Below, piece after piece: positions 35,354-48,373 of a stretch of DNA of 64,000 bases. Under the pieces are notes generated by a model, which worked only from the letters and a program-made list of their open reading frames with translations, was not told where the DNA came from and ran no database searches. Source of the DNA: Brasenia schreberi (lineage: Eukaryota; Streptophyta; Magnoliopsida; Nymphaeales; Cabombaceae); assembly GCA_036023115.1 (NCBI GenBank), contig JAYKKT010000037.1:5036501-5100500 (forward strand). Reading direction: 5' to 3'. The position numbers and the translations under genes are program-made. Numbering within the stretch: the first letter of the stretch is position 1; every line of letters begins with the position of its first letter.

Positions 35354-36213
35354 GTGAGTTCGTGATGTGGAAGCCGTTCCTTTTCTAATTTAATTTGATT
35401 GGACGGGGTTTATTCGTGTTTTAGCTTTTCTTTAATTCCAAAAGTATCGAAATTGGGCTTCTTCTGCTCGTTCATTCGTCGTTTGGAGGACCTCTTGTGG
35501 CGCCTTTTTTGTTAGTAGGGGTTTCCGTGGGTGTCCTGACTGGGTTAGGATTAAGGTTTTCACTTTGACGGCCAATCGGAGTCGTTCTTGTTTCTTTTCC
35601 TTCGCCCCTCGTGTCAATTCGGGGAGATTACTTAAAATTGTTTGCTTTGAGTTGGGGTTTGATGGTTTCAGTTTTTCAATTCTCTTGATTAGGACTAGTG
35701 TTTTGGTTGGCTTTTCTTCTTCCTGATTAGTGCTGTGGTCGTTTTGGCTTTTTTCCGCCAGCATTTTTACACCAGGGTGTGAGCGGGAGTGTGGGATGTC
35801 ATGATAATTCTTGTTTTTCCTCTATTTCCGTGACGAAGAGGAGGATCGTGATTATGGTTTTACTTATTCGTTATGTGTTAGTATCTTTAATGTCTTGCGA
35901 AGGGAAGGTTGTCTTTCTATTTGAAGGTGTTTACTCTCGTACTGTTGTAGTAGGACAGAAATATCTCGCTCCTTTTGCGTTTTCCTTCTTTTGTTGTGTT
36001 GTTCATGAGATCTCGTTATTGGACAGTTGTTCTTGTTCCTCTCCTTCGGAATTTTTGTAATTGCTATTGTAGGTAGGATTTTTCCTTTGACTTGTGCTCC
36101 GGATATCCTTTCGTGACATGCCTTTTCTTTATTTTTTTTAATTGTTTGTCCATACTTTATAGGAGATTTTTACAAATCCATGTGGTGCTAGTTTTCTGAA
36201 GATATCAGGCGCC

Positions 36214-39200
36214 ATGCAACAAAAATCAGACAGTGCTCATTCTGTCGAAGCAGGGTCTGAGGCTCCTCCCAGATTGGGAATGAGTCCACAGCCTTGGTGG
36301 CGTGGATATGGGCTCGTCTACAATACGCCCATGTCGGCATTTGGGGAAGGCCCTTCAAAATCATCATCTCTAGGTTCCCCAGAAGATGGTTCAGGGGATC
36401 GTCAGGTACCACATAGGGATGCTGCACAGTCACAAGCAAACAATATGGAAGAAGCAAACTGTGGCACGAGAGAGGTGCATCATACGGTGCCACGATCAGG
36501 TACAAAGCATTACATTGGGATGCTTAGTGGGTTCCAACTAAATTTACACTTAGTCATTTGGTTCAAATTTTAAGACATTCGTAGTGGTTGGATGGTGTGT
36601 GATACTGTTGTTCTTTGCGTACTAGTGATTGATCTGTCGCTTTTTGGTTCATTCCGTGTATTCGAAACCGTTTTGAGGTCCTGAAATTTAAGGTCATTTT
36701 GACTACTCTGTGGTTATATTTTTGTTTCAGATTCAGCTCTTTTATTGTAAGTCACCTAGTTCCCACCTAACATGCCGTTGAAGACTACAGATAAGATGAC
36801 ACGGCCCCCGATCTGGTGTATAGTGTTTGTATAGGATATGTATGAAATTATGAAGGCTTGTTTGAAAATCTAGAGGAAGACTTGTTACATGTAATCTTAA
36901 GGAAAATATTAGGGTTGGATCAGCACCGAGAAATTCGTTAATAGTTTGTAAATACATTACTGGATACAAGCAGATATGGCACATATACGTTGTTCATGCC
37001 ATTACTGGACGTTGATACTTTGTCACTGTGAGGGGTTCCAAACAGCACAGGGAACTCTTTAGTAGTGTGAGGACTATCATATCATACATCTTCAAGGCAT
37101 TTCTCGTCAGGGTTTTATTTATGAGATTCAGCCTAGTGTGTTCTAGGCTGAATAGGACTATATTGGATGTCATGATCTTGTATTATAACATATCGTAATG
37201 TTTATCTTTTCAAGAAAGGTGATCAACTATTTCTTAGCGCCCTATTGTAGTATTACGATGAATGCCTTCTCGAGACACCCCCTTTCTCTCTCTCAGCTGA
37301 TTTTCTCATTTTCTCACTAAATCCTTTGAGACAGTTGAGGTTTGCTTAAAATTGCTGTTCCTAAAAGGTAATGACAAGCACACATTCTTTCTAATAAATA
37401 ATAGCAATACATCTCTTTAGATTCTGGAGAAACACCATGAGCTTGCTCGTTGAAGTCCCGACCTCAGCATTCTGGACTGTCTTTTGGCAAGTTTCTGAAT
37501 TGTGACTTTTGCCATGAACCGTTCATGACTTTTCAATAGTCATTGTGCAGGAATAGGTATGTCGAGATAGATCAATCACGAAAAGTTGGCTGGTATCAGT
37601 AGGTTCCCTGTCCCATAGAGGCTCTTGGATGATATTTCAACAGTCAAATATCTATTTATATGTGAATTCATGTTCCTATCTATCTTCTTGTCTTTGTAGA
37701 CTACTGGACATCAATAATATTGTTTATAAATGTCTGCTTGTCTCTGTTTAGTTTTGGTGTCTAAGGTTGGAATTTATGTGCTCACCTCCTAATTGGCCTG
37801 CAGGTTCTGATGGTGCCGTTGTGCACGGGCAGCACCTTCAGAACATTGGTGCGCCAATTCCACCTCTGGTAACAGAATACCTTGCACCACACACACAGTT
37901 GGAACTTGGCCATTCAGTGGTAAGTTTGTTAATAGTCGGGCAGTTGGCAAGGGTGACAGGTAGTCATGGCCTGACAGTTGTTACTGCCCCCTTTTTGTTT
38001 CTTGCTAGCTAATGATTCCGAGTTTTGTGATACAGGCAACTTATCCATACCCTGATCCTTATTATGGCGGGGTTTATGCTGCTTATGGGCCTCAATCTTT
38101 GGTTAGTATCTGTTCTTTCTCTTCTGTAATTGATCATCATTTTATTTATTAAGATTCCAGGTCATGTGTTTCTAAGAGGTCTCAAAATTTTCTTATCATA
38201 CATGTTGATTGCTCAGATTCCTGTGTGATGAGATTTTCCGTATTAGTTATAATAAACGGGCCATTGGTTTTTCCTATATATGCACTACCCCGTTCCAAGT
38301 GAGCGTATTAATGGCCATTAGTCATACTGTTTGCCCAGGTGCTATTTTGGTTGAAACCTGACCTTAACTTGGCTTCTAAGCGTTGAACCCCAGCTCCATT
38401 ATTAAAGCATATCTTGTCTTCTTTTGCCGACTTACATGGTTATTTTTGCCTTCTCCCAATGTTACCTGATTGAAGCCTCTTCAAGAGAAAAGAACTGCAT
38501 TTTTGTTCTAGGGTTTTATGTTTCAACGTACTTGGCCTTGGCCTGTAATCGGCGAAACAAATTTGGGGTTATCCTTTTATGATAGTGGAGAAAAGAAATA
38601 CATGGTGGCATCTTCTGGACCAGTTCAGCATGTTTTTTTGCCCTACATTCCCTTCAAAATCAATTCATGCCTCCAACCGGAGAATGACATGGCAGCTAAA
38701 CATGCCATGCTGGCTATCAAACTTACTTTTTCATGTGCAACTGGTGTCCACTCTTCTAAGTGTAACAAGGAAACGCTTTCTTGATGTTTGTGTCAAGGGT
38801 TGAGTTTTTTGAATATTTGGAAATCAAATATTTGGAGATTAAGAACCTCATTTTCTATGGCTTATTATACGTTGTTTCAGATTCATCCTCAGTTACTCAG
38901 TTTGCAGCAGAGCCGCATGTTACTGCCACTCGAAATGGCTGAAGAGCCTGTTTATGTTAATGCAAAACAATATCATGGGATTCTTAAACGAAGGCAATCA
39001 CGTGCAAAAGCTGAATTGGAGAAAAAAGTAGTCAAAGTTCGAAAGGTGGGGATGCCTCTTTGCAAGTCTTAGAGTTCTTGCATAGAGCACAGTGTTCGGT
39101 TTGCGGCAAGAGAGTTAATTTATTAATTTATTGCTCTTTTGCATTTTGTGATATATTTTCAAATCAAATAAGGTTTAGGTGTGCCTACTGTTACCAATGG

Positions 39201-39253
39201 GATAGTGCGAATTTGTGAAATATTGTGACTTAGCGCTTATTGTTTTCTTGCTA

Positions 39254-39343
<90 letters not shown>

Positions 39344-40587
39344 GACATTCCATACTTTTGACACTGAGACTTGTGCCGGTGTCCAAGTAAGAGAAACCCA
39401 CCAGTTCTATATATAAGACCCATGGTATTCAAAATCAAGTGTTCTTGGTTATGTTTAGTGGACTCTCTCAACCATCTCATTCAACTTGTGCCATTGGTTT
39501 TTCAATTATCTTCCAAAAGATAACATGTTATCCTGGTCGTATTACTATTTTAGTTGATGTCATGTCTACATCCGGTGAGTTTTCTGCTGAATTCAGATGA
39601 ACACAACTTTTAATCTGAAGACATTTCATGAAGATGCAGTTTGTTGACTTACGTCTGTTTTCAGATTCTGATTGTTGCTTGACGGATTCTTAGGCATGGT
39701 TACTTTGTTGATTAGCTTGTGTGCTACTCTGCATTTCGTTTGGAATGTCAATGGTACATTTTCTTTTAAGGATGCTTTTAAATGTCTTGTTATTATGATA
39801 GGCAGAAGATTATTTCTTGGTTGGTAATATATTCTGCGGGAACCACATAGTAACTGTAACATGCAGGACCCAATCGCTAACTCTTTCTGTCCGGTCATTA
39901 CTTCTGTTAAGTGTGTTAACATGTTAATAGCAAAGAGTGTAATAAGAAAGTCGGGAAGCAAGCCATCTCAAGCTCCCCGTTTGCGACAGGAGATGAGAAC
40001 TAGAGTCCTATTTTCTGGTATTGTACAGAATCACAGTTTCTTAACCGTATAGAAGATAACATGACTGTTGAGGCATGATCACATATTGCAGGTTTTACTT
40101 TTCCTCAACTAGAGAACTTTCTCTGAGTAGGTGTCTGATTATCTGCGTGCCATTTTCCCTGTGCTTGCAGCCTTACCTCCATGAATCTCGCCATCAGCAT
40201 GCCATGAGGAGAGCAAGGGGCTGTGGTGGGCGTTTTCTCAACACAAAGAAGCAAGATGGAAATTCTGATGCTTCCAAACCTGAAAAGAACGATGAGGGTT
40301 CAGGAACGTCTGCTGTGATGCAGACGGTGAGTTCACCAGTGTCTGTGCGTTTGGTATCTGAAGCTGGAAATGTCAGTAGCTCTCGAGGGCTGGAAGTCAA
40401 GCAACATTCTGCGCACACAGCCGAGCAGCATTCCTACTCCAACTGCAACGGGTATCAGCATAATGGTTTCCACTATTCAGCTTTCCACTCGCTCTCAGGC
40501 AATGGGGAAGGTGAAGGAGACTGCTCAGGGCAAAGGGGTGGAATCCTTCCAACCGGGTCTCGGCAAAGGGTTCTAGCGATCCAGTGA
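36214..40587 (+). CDS. NF-YA: NF-YA (HAP2/CBF-B) CCAAT-binding subunit, spliced
   Basis: Five coding exons: 36214-36499, 37804-37919, 38036-38101, 38881-39045 and 40171-40587. All have GT-AG borders with matching phases, giving 349 residues. NF-YA joins the NF-YB/NF-YC dimer in the nucleus and gives CCAAT specificity. The subunit-association helix is encoded in exon 4 ([35 protein letters not shown]). The DNA-binding region starts exon 5 ([27 protein letters not shown]) and keeps the three conserved His residues and the GxGGRF loop. The N-terminus has a conserved WWRGYG stretch and a Ser/Gly-rich region, and exon 3 is Tyr/Pro-rich ([16 protein letters not shown]). A miR169-type site lies in the 3' UTR. 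No break is seen; this is the best-supported gene here. Open frames inside its introns are not genes. Confidence 0.96.
39257..39343. repeat. CT/TA/CA compound microsatellite in NF-YA intron
   Basis: A CT run at about 39257-39285, a TA run to 39334 and a short CA run lie inside the 1.1 kb intron before the last NF-YA exon. They do not touch splice signals. Confidence 0.95.
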
Positions 40588-40663
40588 CCTTGGTTTAGCC
40601 GGTTGTAAATCGGAGAAGGTAACCGCATTTTACCTTCTAACCCTGGTTATCTGGTGTTTGAAA

Positions 40664-40684
40664 AGGCAATTCATTCTTGGCTTG
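40664..40684 (+). promoter_or_regulatory. miR169 target site in NF-YA 3' UTR
   Basis: The sequence GGCAATTCATTCTTGGCTT sits 77 bases after the NF-YA stop codon. The complement of the conserved plant miR169 contains GGCAAGTCATCCTTGGCTG. The match keeps the seed-side CTTGGCT and GGCAA, with one G:U-type change, one mismatch and end mismatches. A miR169 site at this place is a hallmark of plant NF-YA genes, so post-transcriptional repression is likely. Confidence 0.85.
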
Positions 40685-40899
40685 TGGTATGGCGACGTTA
40701 GGTGGATGAGCCATGGCATAGGGAGATGCGACTCCTTGTCATGGCATAGGTGTGGTCTTTCTTTCTTCTGTTTGTAAAAGTCCAACGAAAACAGAATTGT
40801 GGATGTATGCAGTAGGGGAATGTAGATGTGAATGCTGTCATGTATGCCATTGGGTGAACGCCTCTTTTACGTTGTCATCTTCAGTTTCGGATGTTATAC

Positions 40900-42019
40900 C
40901 ATGTGCTCACTTCTGCATGCCATGAATCCTTTCTGGGACACTAGGAATCTGAAGTTCACCAGAATATTTTTCCTTTTATTTTTCTTTAATTCATAAGTTT
41001 GGGGAACTGCTAGTCCATTGGTTTGCAGGACTCGATGAAACAAACTTGGAGGCACGGACTGTCGGGTTGAGGACCTATGCTCGAAATTGGCTTTTCGTGA
41101 GGCGGTGGCGCCAATGGAGATGAATCGATGCTGCCTTATAATATTTATCTTTCAATATCACAACGATGTACCCCGCATCAACAATATGGTTAATGTTTTG
41201 TTGGAAACATAAAAACATTCTAACAGTGTTTCTACATGGGTTCACAAGAAATTTCTATTGATTTAGGACAGAGACTAGGAGAGGTTAAATTGGAGATGGA
41301 TTGGGGCTTGTGTAATGAAAATAATCGTAAATTTTGAACACCTTCATATGGAGGAGCTTGCTATCACAACAAAGAGTTGAACTTATGCTTGATGCATTTT
41401 GTATCTGTTGCATTGTTCTGTAGTTCTCAAACAGCATAATCTCGCGAGTCATGAGATAGCTTTGTTGCATCAGTTTTTAAACTCGTTCAGTTCTGTTGGG
41501 GAAAATGAATTCGGGTGTTTTAAAAGCTTTCACGACGTGTAGGGTACTGGCTTTTGAAATGAGTTGTGCTTGTGGGAGTTGAACTTCTAACTAGCAATGA
41601 AGCAGTTTGGTGAGGCAAGAGCTGGATGGTATGAAGGAACTATCTTGTCGAACTGCCGTTAACAAACTGTCTCGAAATACCATTCGACAACTACGAATGT
41701 GATGACTTTACTAGATTCGAAACACAAAAATGAAAATGGTCAATGGGCCGATGTTGTAGGTTTGCTTTATTTATACCTTTACATCAGGTTGTTGAAACCA
41801 TTTTGTGGAGTCTCATTTGGTGTGTTTTAGGGAGCATTCATCCCTCATACTAAACTTGGTTTAGGGTGCAATTCGATTCGCGGATGTTTTATATATTTTT
41901 TCCAGAATCACCTTGAGACCGTTTTGGTGTAGTATTCCGTGATTTCACGTTATCTTTGTACCAACCATAGTTGTGTGTGCATTTAGCTACCTCTGTAGAG
42001 CAAAATAATGGGGTTTTGA
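40900..42019. other. Downstream of NF-YA, no gene seen
   Basis: The 3' UTR probably ends near 40870-40990. The remainder has only short open frames with no recognisable domains. Confidence 0.4.
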
Positions 42020-42140
42020 ATGTGCAATAGGTCACCTGGCAAGGGGCTGAAGTCACAAGTTGAAGGTCTTGAGTTCGAAACTTGAGGCATGCATCTGGCT
42101 TTGGTCTCCCCATTGTACTAAAAGAAAAGGGTGGATTTTG
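42020..42140 (+). mobile_element. tRNA-derived SINE, copy 3
   Basis: On the + strand there is an A-box-like TAGGTCACCTGGCAAGGGG, a canonical B-box-like GAGTTCGAAACTTG, the body GAGGCATGCATCTGGCTTTG, then CATTGTACTAAAAGAAAAGG as an A-rich tail. This is the best-preserved of the three copies. Confidence 0.65.
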
Positions 42141-43494
42141 AGGCAACCATCTTCCAGTATGTGGTAGGCTGCGTGGGTCAATCGTGTAAATGCTCTTTCG
42201 TGTTTAACAGATGTGGGCTGTGGAGCTGAATTTATTCCTTTTGGTGTCCGAGCGCAGTATCTAACGTTGTAAGGTGTACTTTCCTGCGTGTTGATATGCA
42301 CGTCTCCATATCACGAATGCTTGAATATATTATGCATATCATTATACGTTGTATGCAGTGGCAGATCCAAAAACTTGTTTCTGGTGGGGCGGACATCAAG
42401 TTGGGTGCGGTGGGCTTCAAAGATTTTCAATTTTTTAATTTCAATACAGGTAGAAATTTTCAGAATTTTGAGTAGAGCAGTCGCACCATCCTGCCACAAT
42501 GTGGATGCGGCACTGGTTATATCTCTTCTGGAAAATAAGATTCCGCAAAGAAGCTGCTAGGCAACAGTTGTAATGTGCTCCAAGATCTTACAATATAGTA
42601 ACGATTTGCTGTATGCTTCATGTGTCATAAATAATGTCTTATGAAATGCTTATAAATATGCAATTAGGAATGCTAGGGTCTTGTGGGAGCGTACACTCCC
42701 TGATGACCATCATCTGATCACCTTTGATGGACAATCCCGAATGCACTAACAAGGTGCGATCATGTGATAAGAACGATGTTTTGTTTATATCATCCCCGAT
42801 CGTCAATCAAGAACAATCGGGTGGCTAGGGTCTAGGAGTATAGTTTTCCGGAGGACCGTATTGTTCCTAATATGTATTATACCTATCTATAACATCAACA
42901 AGAATGGTCGAATAATCACAAAAGTCAATCTTGCAAAGCAGATTACCATGTTTTAGCCTTAAACTTCAACCGTGGAAAACAGATGCCTATGGCCTAGCCG
43001 TGGGCTATTTTCCCCCACCACGTCCTTTAATGAAAGTTTTAACGATGAGGCTACGTACATTTTGCTTCATATGCGCAAAGCTTTTATTTTACCAGAGAAA
43101 CTTAAACATGCTACATAGAGATGGCTATGCATTTGATATAATCTTGTTTGTTTCCTAATTGGTGAAGTGGCAAAAAACCAAAGGTGTGACAAAGTTCATG
43201 AACTGTCTGGAGTTCGTGAACTTGATCGTCACCAGCAAACAGTATTTCAAAAGAAGGAATTCTTGGATGGAGCTCTGCCAACAACTCTCATCAAGTTAGC
43301 CAGTTGTATGATCTTTGCTGCTCTCATCGGCCTCTTTGCTTATGTGGATGCCTTCTTCTCTTTTGCTTTCCTTCACACTTTTGCAATTTCATTCTGCATC
43401 TTCTCGTTGGACCTTGCACTTTTGATTCTGTGGATGCTTTCTTCCTTCGCCTGAATGTAGTGAATCAATTGTAGAGAGAGTTTCCATATTATGG
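42141..43494. other. No gene assigned
   Basis: A hydrophobic open frame at 43167-43454 (+) contains two Phe/Leu-rich segments but matches no family I recognise. Around 42357 there is a GTGGCAGATCCAAAAACTTG motif of the type found at ends of hAT-like MITEs. Nothing else stands out. Confidence 0.3.
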
Positions 43495-46405
43495 ACGGGT
43501 ATGGGTAAAGAAGTTAGTCCTACTACATTGCCACCCAAGTCTCCACATTTTCAATATAGACGGATCGGGGGGGTAAGGAAGCTAGTACTAGATAATAAGA
43601 TTCGTATTGATTCTTGAAATATCGGAACATTATCCGGTAAGCTAATGGAGATCGTAGATACTATGATTCAAAAAAAGATTCATATTCTATATTTACAAGA
43701 GACAAAGTAGGTTGGAGAAAAATACTCCAGTAAGGAAAATGCTCGAAACGGAGTTGGTAGATTTAAAAGATAGTGTAGTAGACATACAATGATATGGTGA
43801 TTGAATTGTGACATTGAAGTTAGTGTTAGGAGTAGAGGTTTTGCATATAGTTTGTGCTTACGCACCCCAAGTAGGACTAGAAGATAGTATAAAGACAACT
43901 TTTTGGGAAGAGTAAGATAAGGTGATTCAAAGGATTCCACAAAGAGAGATGATTTGTTTAGGAGGAGACTTAAATGGACATGTCGGTAAAGAGGCATTAG
44001 GATATCAAGGTATTCATGGAAACTTTGGTTTTGGGGATATAAATGAGGAAGGTAGGGAGATTTTAAACTTTGCTATGGCATTTGATCTCTTTATAGTCAA
44101 TACAATCTTCAAAAAATGAGATGAACATTTAATTACTTATAAGAGTAGCTTATCACAAACACAAATTGATTACTTTATTTATAGAAAAAAAGATAGAGCG
44201 TGCTGTAAAGATTACAAGGTAATTATAGGACAAAGCTTAACCACCCAACATTGACTTTTAGTTATGGATTTACAAATAAAAAAATAGACAAAGAAGAAAA
44301 GAGTGCATCGAGCTATTCCCACTAAATGGTGGAACCTCAAAAGCGAGAAAGAACATATATTTAAACAGAAAAAACTTCAAGGAGATGTTTGGAATTATGT
44401 TGGTACACCCTATGATATGTGAAACAATATGACTATATATATTAGTAGAGTGGCGAAAGATGTGTTAGGTGTATCTAAGGGAGGTGTACCGGCACAAAAA
44501 AAAGCTTGGTGGTGGAGTGAAGTAGTGCAAAATAAAATCAAGGCAAAGAGGGCATGTTACAAATTACATTATACTAAGAAAACTAGTGAAACTTTAGAGA
44601 CTTATAAGAAAGCAAAGAAGGAAGCGAAAAAGGCCGTGAGTGAAGCAAAAGCTAAAACTTGAGAGGATTTATATAAAAAACTCAACTGAAAAGACGGTGA
44701 AAGAGATATTTTTAGGATAGCTAGGGCTAGACATAAGAAAACTAAAGATCTTAATTATGTTAGATGCATCAAGAACGAGGATGAAAATTTTTAGTGGCAA
44801 ATGATGATATAAGAAATAGATGAAAAAACTATTTTTATAATCTTTTTAATGAAAATAAAGATGTTAGTATTAGCTTAGGAGAGTTAGCCAAATTAGAAAA
44901 GTATATAAACCACAATTTCTACCGACGTATTCAAAGAAATGAAGTGAAAGAAGCTCTTAAACATATGAAGAGTGGCAAATCAGTACGACCAGACAATATT
45001 CCTATAGAAGTTTGGAAAATGCTAGGAGAAATAGGAATCACTTGGCTCACAAGACTATTTAATGAAATATGGAAAAACCAAAAGATGCCCGAGGAATAGA
45101 GAGCGAGTACACTTATACCCATATATAAGAACAAGGAAGACATTTAAAATTGTGCGAATTATCGAGGTATCAATTTAATGAGTCATACTATGAAATTGTG
45201 GGAGAGAATTATCAAATATAGGTTAAGACAAGTATCAAGTACAACAGAGAACCAATTTGGAGCGATTCACCTTTTGAGACGTCTTGTGGAACATTTTAGA
45301 GCAAAAAAGAAAGACCTTCACATGATATTTATTGATCTAGAAAAAGCTTATGATAGGGTACCGAGAGAGGTTCTTTGGAAAACTTTGGAAAAAAGAGGTA
45401 TCCCATTGACATACATTAACCTTATAAGAGATATGTACGATGGTGCAAAAACATGTGTGAGGACTCATGAAGGAATGACAGACTTCTTTGAAGTTAATAT
45501 CGGGTTACATCAAGGATCAACTTTAAGTCCATAAGTATTTATAATGGTGATTGATGAGTTAACAAAACATATTCAAGATGAAGTACCTTGGTGTATGTTA
45601 TTTGCGAATGACATTGTGTTAGTGGAGGAGTCTAAGGAAAAGGTTAATAGAAAATTGGAACTACGGAGAGAAACATTAGAAAGCAAAGGCCTTCGACTTA
45701 GTAGAACAAAGACAAAATATATGGAATGTAAGTTTGATCATTTGGTAACCTCAGAGGACATAGAAATTAAAATTGGCACACATTGCATCCCTTAAAAGGA
45801 AAGTTTTAAATACCTAGGATCAATTTTTCATAGTGATGGAAGAATTGATGGAGATGTTATGCATAGAATTAACGTTGGTTGGTTAAAATGGAGAGAAGCA
45901 TCAAGTATTCTTTGTGATAAGAAGATACCATTAAAGTTAAAAGGTAAATATTATAGAGTAGCAATTAGGCCTGCCATGTTTTATGGTTCTGAGTGTTGGG
46001 CAGTTAATCATCAACATGTACAAAAGATGTCTGTGACAGAAATGAAGATGTTGAGATGGATGAGTGGTCATACAAGAAAAGACCACATACATAATGAGGT
46101 TATTAGAAACAAATTAGGAGTATTACCAATAGATGATAAAATGAGAGAATATCGTTTAAGATGGTTTGGACATATAGAAAGAAGATCAAAAGAAGAACCT
46201 ATAAGAAGATATGAAAAACTAAATTTGGAAAGTATTAAAAGAGGTAGAGGATGATCACAAAAGTGTTGGAAAGAAACAATAAAGAATGATCTAGCTTATT
46301 GTGAGTTAAATACTAACATGACACATGATAGGGCTCAGTGGATACAAAGAATACATGTAGCCGACCCCGTCTAGTATGGGAAAAGCCTTAGTTATTGTTG
46401 TTGAG
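43495..46405 (+). mobile_element. RTE-clade LINE, decayed near-full-length copy
   Basis: Domains in order on the + strand. The apurinic endonuclease shows NIGTLSGKLMEIVDTMI, LQETK and GGDLNGHVGKEALGYQG (about 43590-44200). A Lys-rich linker follows (44429-44662). Reverse transcriptase (about 44930-45800) has [29 protein letters not shown], and FANDIVL in place of the catalytic FADD box. The C-terminal region (45859-46330) has RLRWFGHIERR and CWKETIKNDLAYCEL. The 3' end carries the TAGTATGGGAAAAGCC motif and a short TTG-type tail rather than poly(A), typical of plant RTE elements. In-frame stops, a deletion in the [12 protein letters not shown] region and the lost catalytic Asp make it inactive. 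Confidence 0.9.
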
Positions 46406-46440
46406 GTTCTCTTCTGGTGATCTGTGGAAATAAAGAATTG

Positions 46441-46497
46441 ATGTAGCCGACCCCATCTAGTATGGGAAAAGGCTTAGTTGTTGTTGTTGTTGTTGTA
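46441..46497 (+). mobile_element. Second RTE 3' tail next to the LINE
   Basis: ATGTAGCCGACCCCATCTAG, then TATGGGAAAAGGCTTAG and (TTG)n, repeats the LINE terminus 36 bases after the first tail. It is probably a separate heavily truncated insertion or a tail duplication. Confidence 0.85.
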
Positions 46498-46599
46498 TGA
46501 AGGTCAAGGTCAAACCAACACAAGATATCAGTATACTTTTCATTGAAAAGCAACATATGTAATACCTTGAAGGCCGCAATTGCATGTGGACCTGTCTGG

Positions 46600-46920
46600 T
46601 TTTGGGTAAACCGGGCCCCTGAAGGTTCCCCCAATACCAGAACTGAAGTGGTCCACCTCTGGGTCCGGTTCTAGTTCCAGTTTCAAACCAGCCCTCCTTC
46701 AGGGTTGGTTCCATTTTTATGTGGAAAATAAGGCGGTACTTTATATTCTAAACCAAAACCACTTGAAACTGAACTGGTGGTTCCTAACCAAGTTCTGGTT
46801 CCTGTTCCTGTTTCAATTCTTCAATAGGTAAAACTAGAACCGAACCGTGAGGATATCTGGTTCCAGTTCCATGGACAGTTTGGGTCTGGTTGAACCCGCT
46901 GGACTGGGTCGACATGGAGC
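46600..46920. repeat. GGTTC-rich dispersed repeat, block 4
   Basis: Contains GGTCCGGTTCTAGTTCCAG, GGTTCCTGTTCCTGTTTC and similar words, the same texture as the other blocks. Confidence 0.6.
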
Positions 46921-47808
46921 AGGTCTAGCATGAGCAATCATGTATAAAACCAGCACAAAAAGGCCGTGGAGGTCCAAAGAAAATATAAAGCATGGTATTT
47001 TTCCCACGGAGATCGCGGCTTGACGCAATTGGCAATTATCAATCCATGTAGACCATCTTCTCTAGCATAAAAAAACACTCTTTTGGTTAAGACCAAGGAT
47101 TTTTAGTAAGTATATTTCTATACAAAGAAGAGTAATGGAAGAGTTGAAACTTTACACAAGGAGAAACTGGTATACGTTAGCAAGGTCTAAGTGCTAATAA
47201 ATCTAAACCGTTTATCTTTGATAGAAGGTTGAAATTTGATTTTAAAAAGAAAAAATACGTGTATACATTTTGCAGATGCACTTTATTTATATGATAATTT
47301 TTTCTTTTAAATTCAAATTTTAATCATTCATCATTCATCACAAAAAATGAACAATTTAGATTTATTAAGACCTAAGTATACTAGCATGTACTGGTTTCTC
47401 TTACATCAATTGCTAAGATAGGGGTAGAAGACTAACGAAGAGATGCTAACAGGAGCAGCTGGTGGAATTCAATAAAGAAATGAATGATACAGATGAATTC
47501 TATAAGATTAAACACAAACATGATACACCAATAATACAGATATCACACTTATTGAGCACAGAGAAATAAAGATAGCGAGCCGAAGGCCTTAATACCTCAG
47601 TAAAGTAAGATAAATCTATTCATTGATAAGGAATATCGATAAATATGGTTATATGCAAACAGCCGGGACTTTAGAAATTAATGAAGAAACTAGAATTATC
47701 AAAAGATGAATGAAATGAACCAAGAAAACAAGGGCCTGCACATGCGCACACGCACATAGACACACACACACTCAAACATAAACTACTAGAAAGTTGGCAT
47801 GCACCTAC
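46921..47808. other. No gene seen downstream of remorin fragment
   Basis: AT-rich. The expected last remorin exon (a Lys/Glu-rich coiled-coil end) was looked for on the - strand and not found. Confidence 0.4.
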
Positions 47809-48373
47809 CTCTATTCTTTTCATCTTTGAGGTGGCCTTGTCTATTTGTGCACTTTCCCAGCCTCGAATTACGGCATCTTCTCTCTTGAACCTATTGTTGA
47901 TCTTGGCTAGCTTGTTGGCCTGCCACGGTGAAATCTTAGCTTCCACCTCCTCCTTCTGTATCCTCTGTAAGCTCATGCGTGTAGGAGAGCTGGGCTCGAT
48001 CGACAGCACTGCGGTCCGGGATGATTGCAAGCTGGTTTGCTTCCACTAGCTCATCCTCTTGAATACTGGCTAGTAAATTGGAGTGATCCATGCTTCCATT
48101 AGTATCATTGATATTGTTGGTGTTACCACTTTATAGTGATGATCCGACAAGCACAAGGGCGTTGAATTCTCTGCTTAGACTGGCGAAGTTCTCACTTGAA
48201 ACTTCAGACATGGATGAAGATCAACGGCTGATGTTTTCCGAAACTTCTGGCCTTCGACTCAATTGGCCGGTGCCGGACGGTAGCTCAGATTGAGGAGTCA
48301 CGGCATAGATGTCTCTAATTTCATTACCTTCATCATACTCTGAATAAAGTATTTCTCTGTGATCAATGGACAT
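47809..48373 (-). pseudogene. Remorin (group 4-like) pseudogene
   Basis: On the - strand an ATG at 48373 opens MSIDHREILYSEYDEGNEIR, then DIYAVTP and VSENISR, then TGA. The same frame continues recognisably as SSSMSEVSSENFASLSREFN, ALVLVGSS, a TAA, and QEDELVEANQLAIIPD. A frameshift near 48020 then leads to KEEVEAKISPWQANKLAKIN, NRFKREDAVIRGWESAQ and KATSKMKRIE, ending at a donor GAG|GTAGGT (exon end 47809). The conserved remorin C-terminal region and the SSENF-x2-[LM]SREFNALV block point to a group 4-type remorin, a plasma-membrane nanodomain scaffold. Two nonsense codons, one frameshift and absence of the final exon make it a pseudogene. Confidence 0.85.

Noticed and set aside
35432..36060. 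Open frames on both strands in the NF-YA first intron
   Set aside because: They lie between the untranslated leader donor and the ATG exon, with no homology and intron-like composition.
42020..42140. A functional tRNA gene
   Set aside because: A- and B-box-like motifs are present but no cloverleaf or anticodon arm forms, and an A-rich tail plus two relatives elsewhere point to a SINE.
45544..45795. An active LINE reverse transcriptase
   Set aside because: The catalytic box reads FANDIV instead of FADD, and the frame is interrupted up- and downstream.
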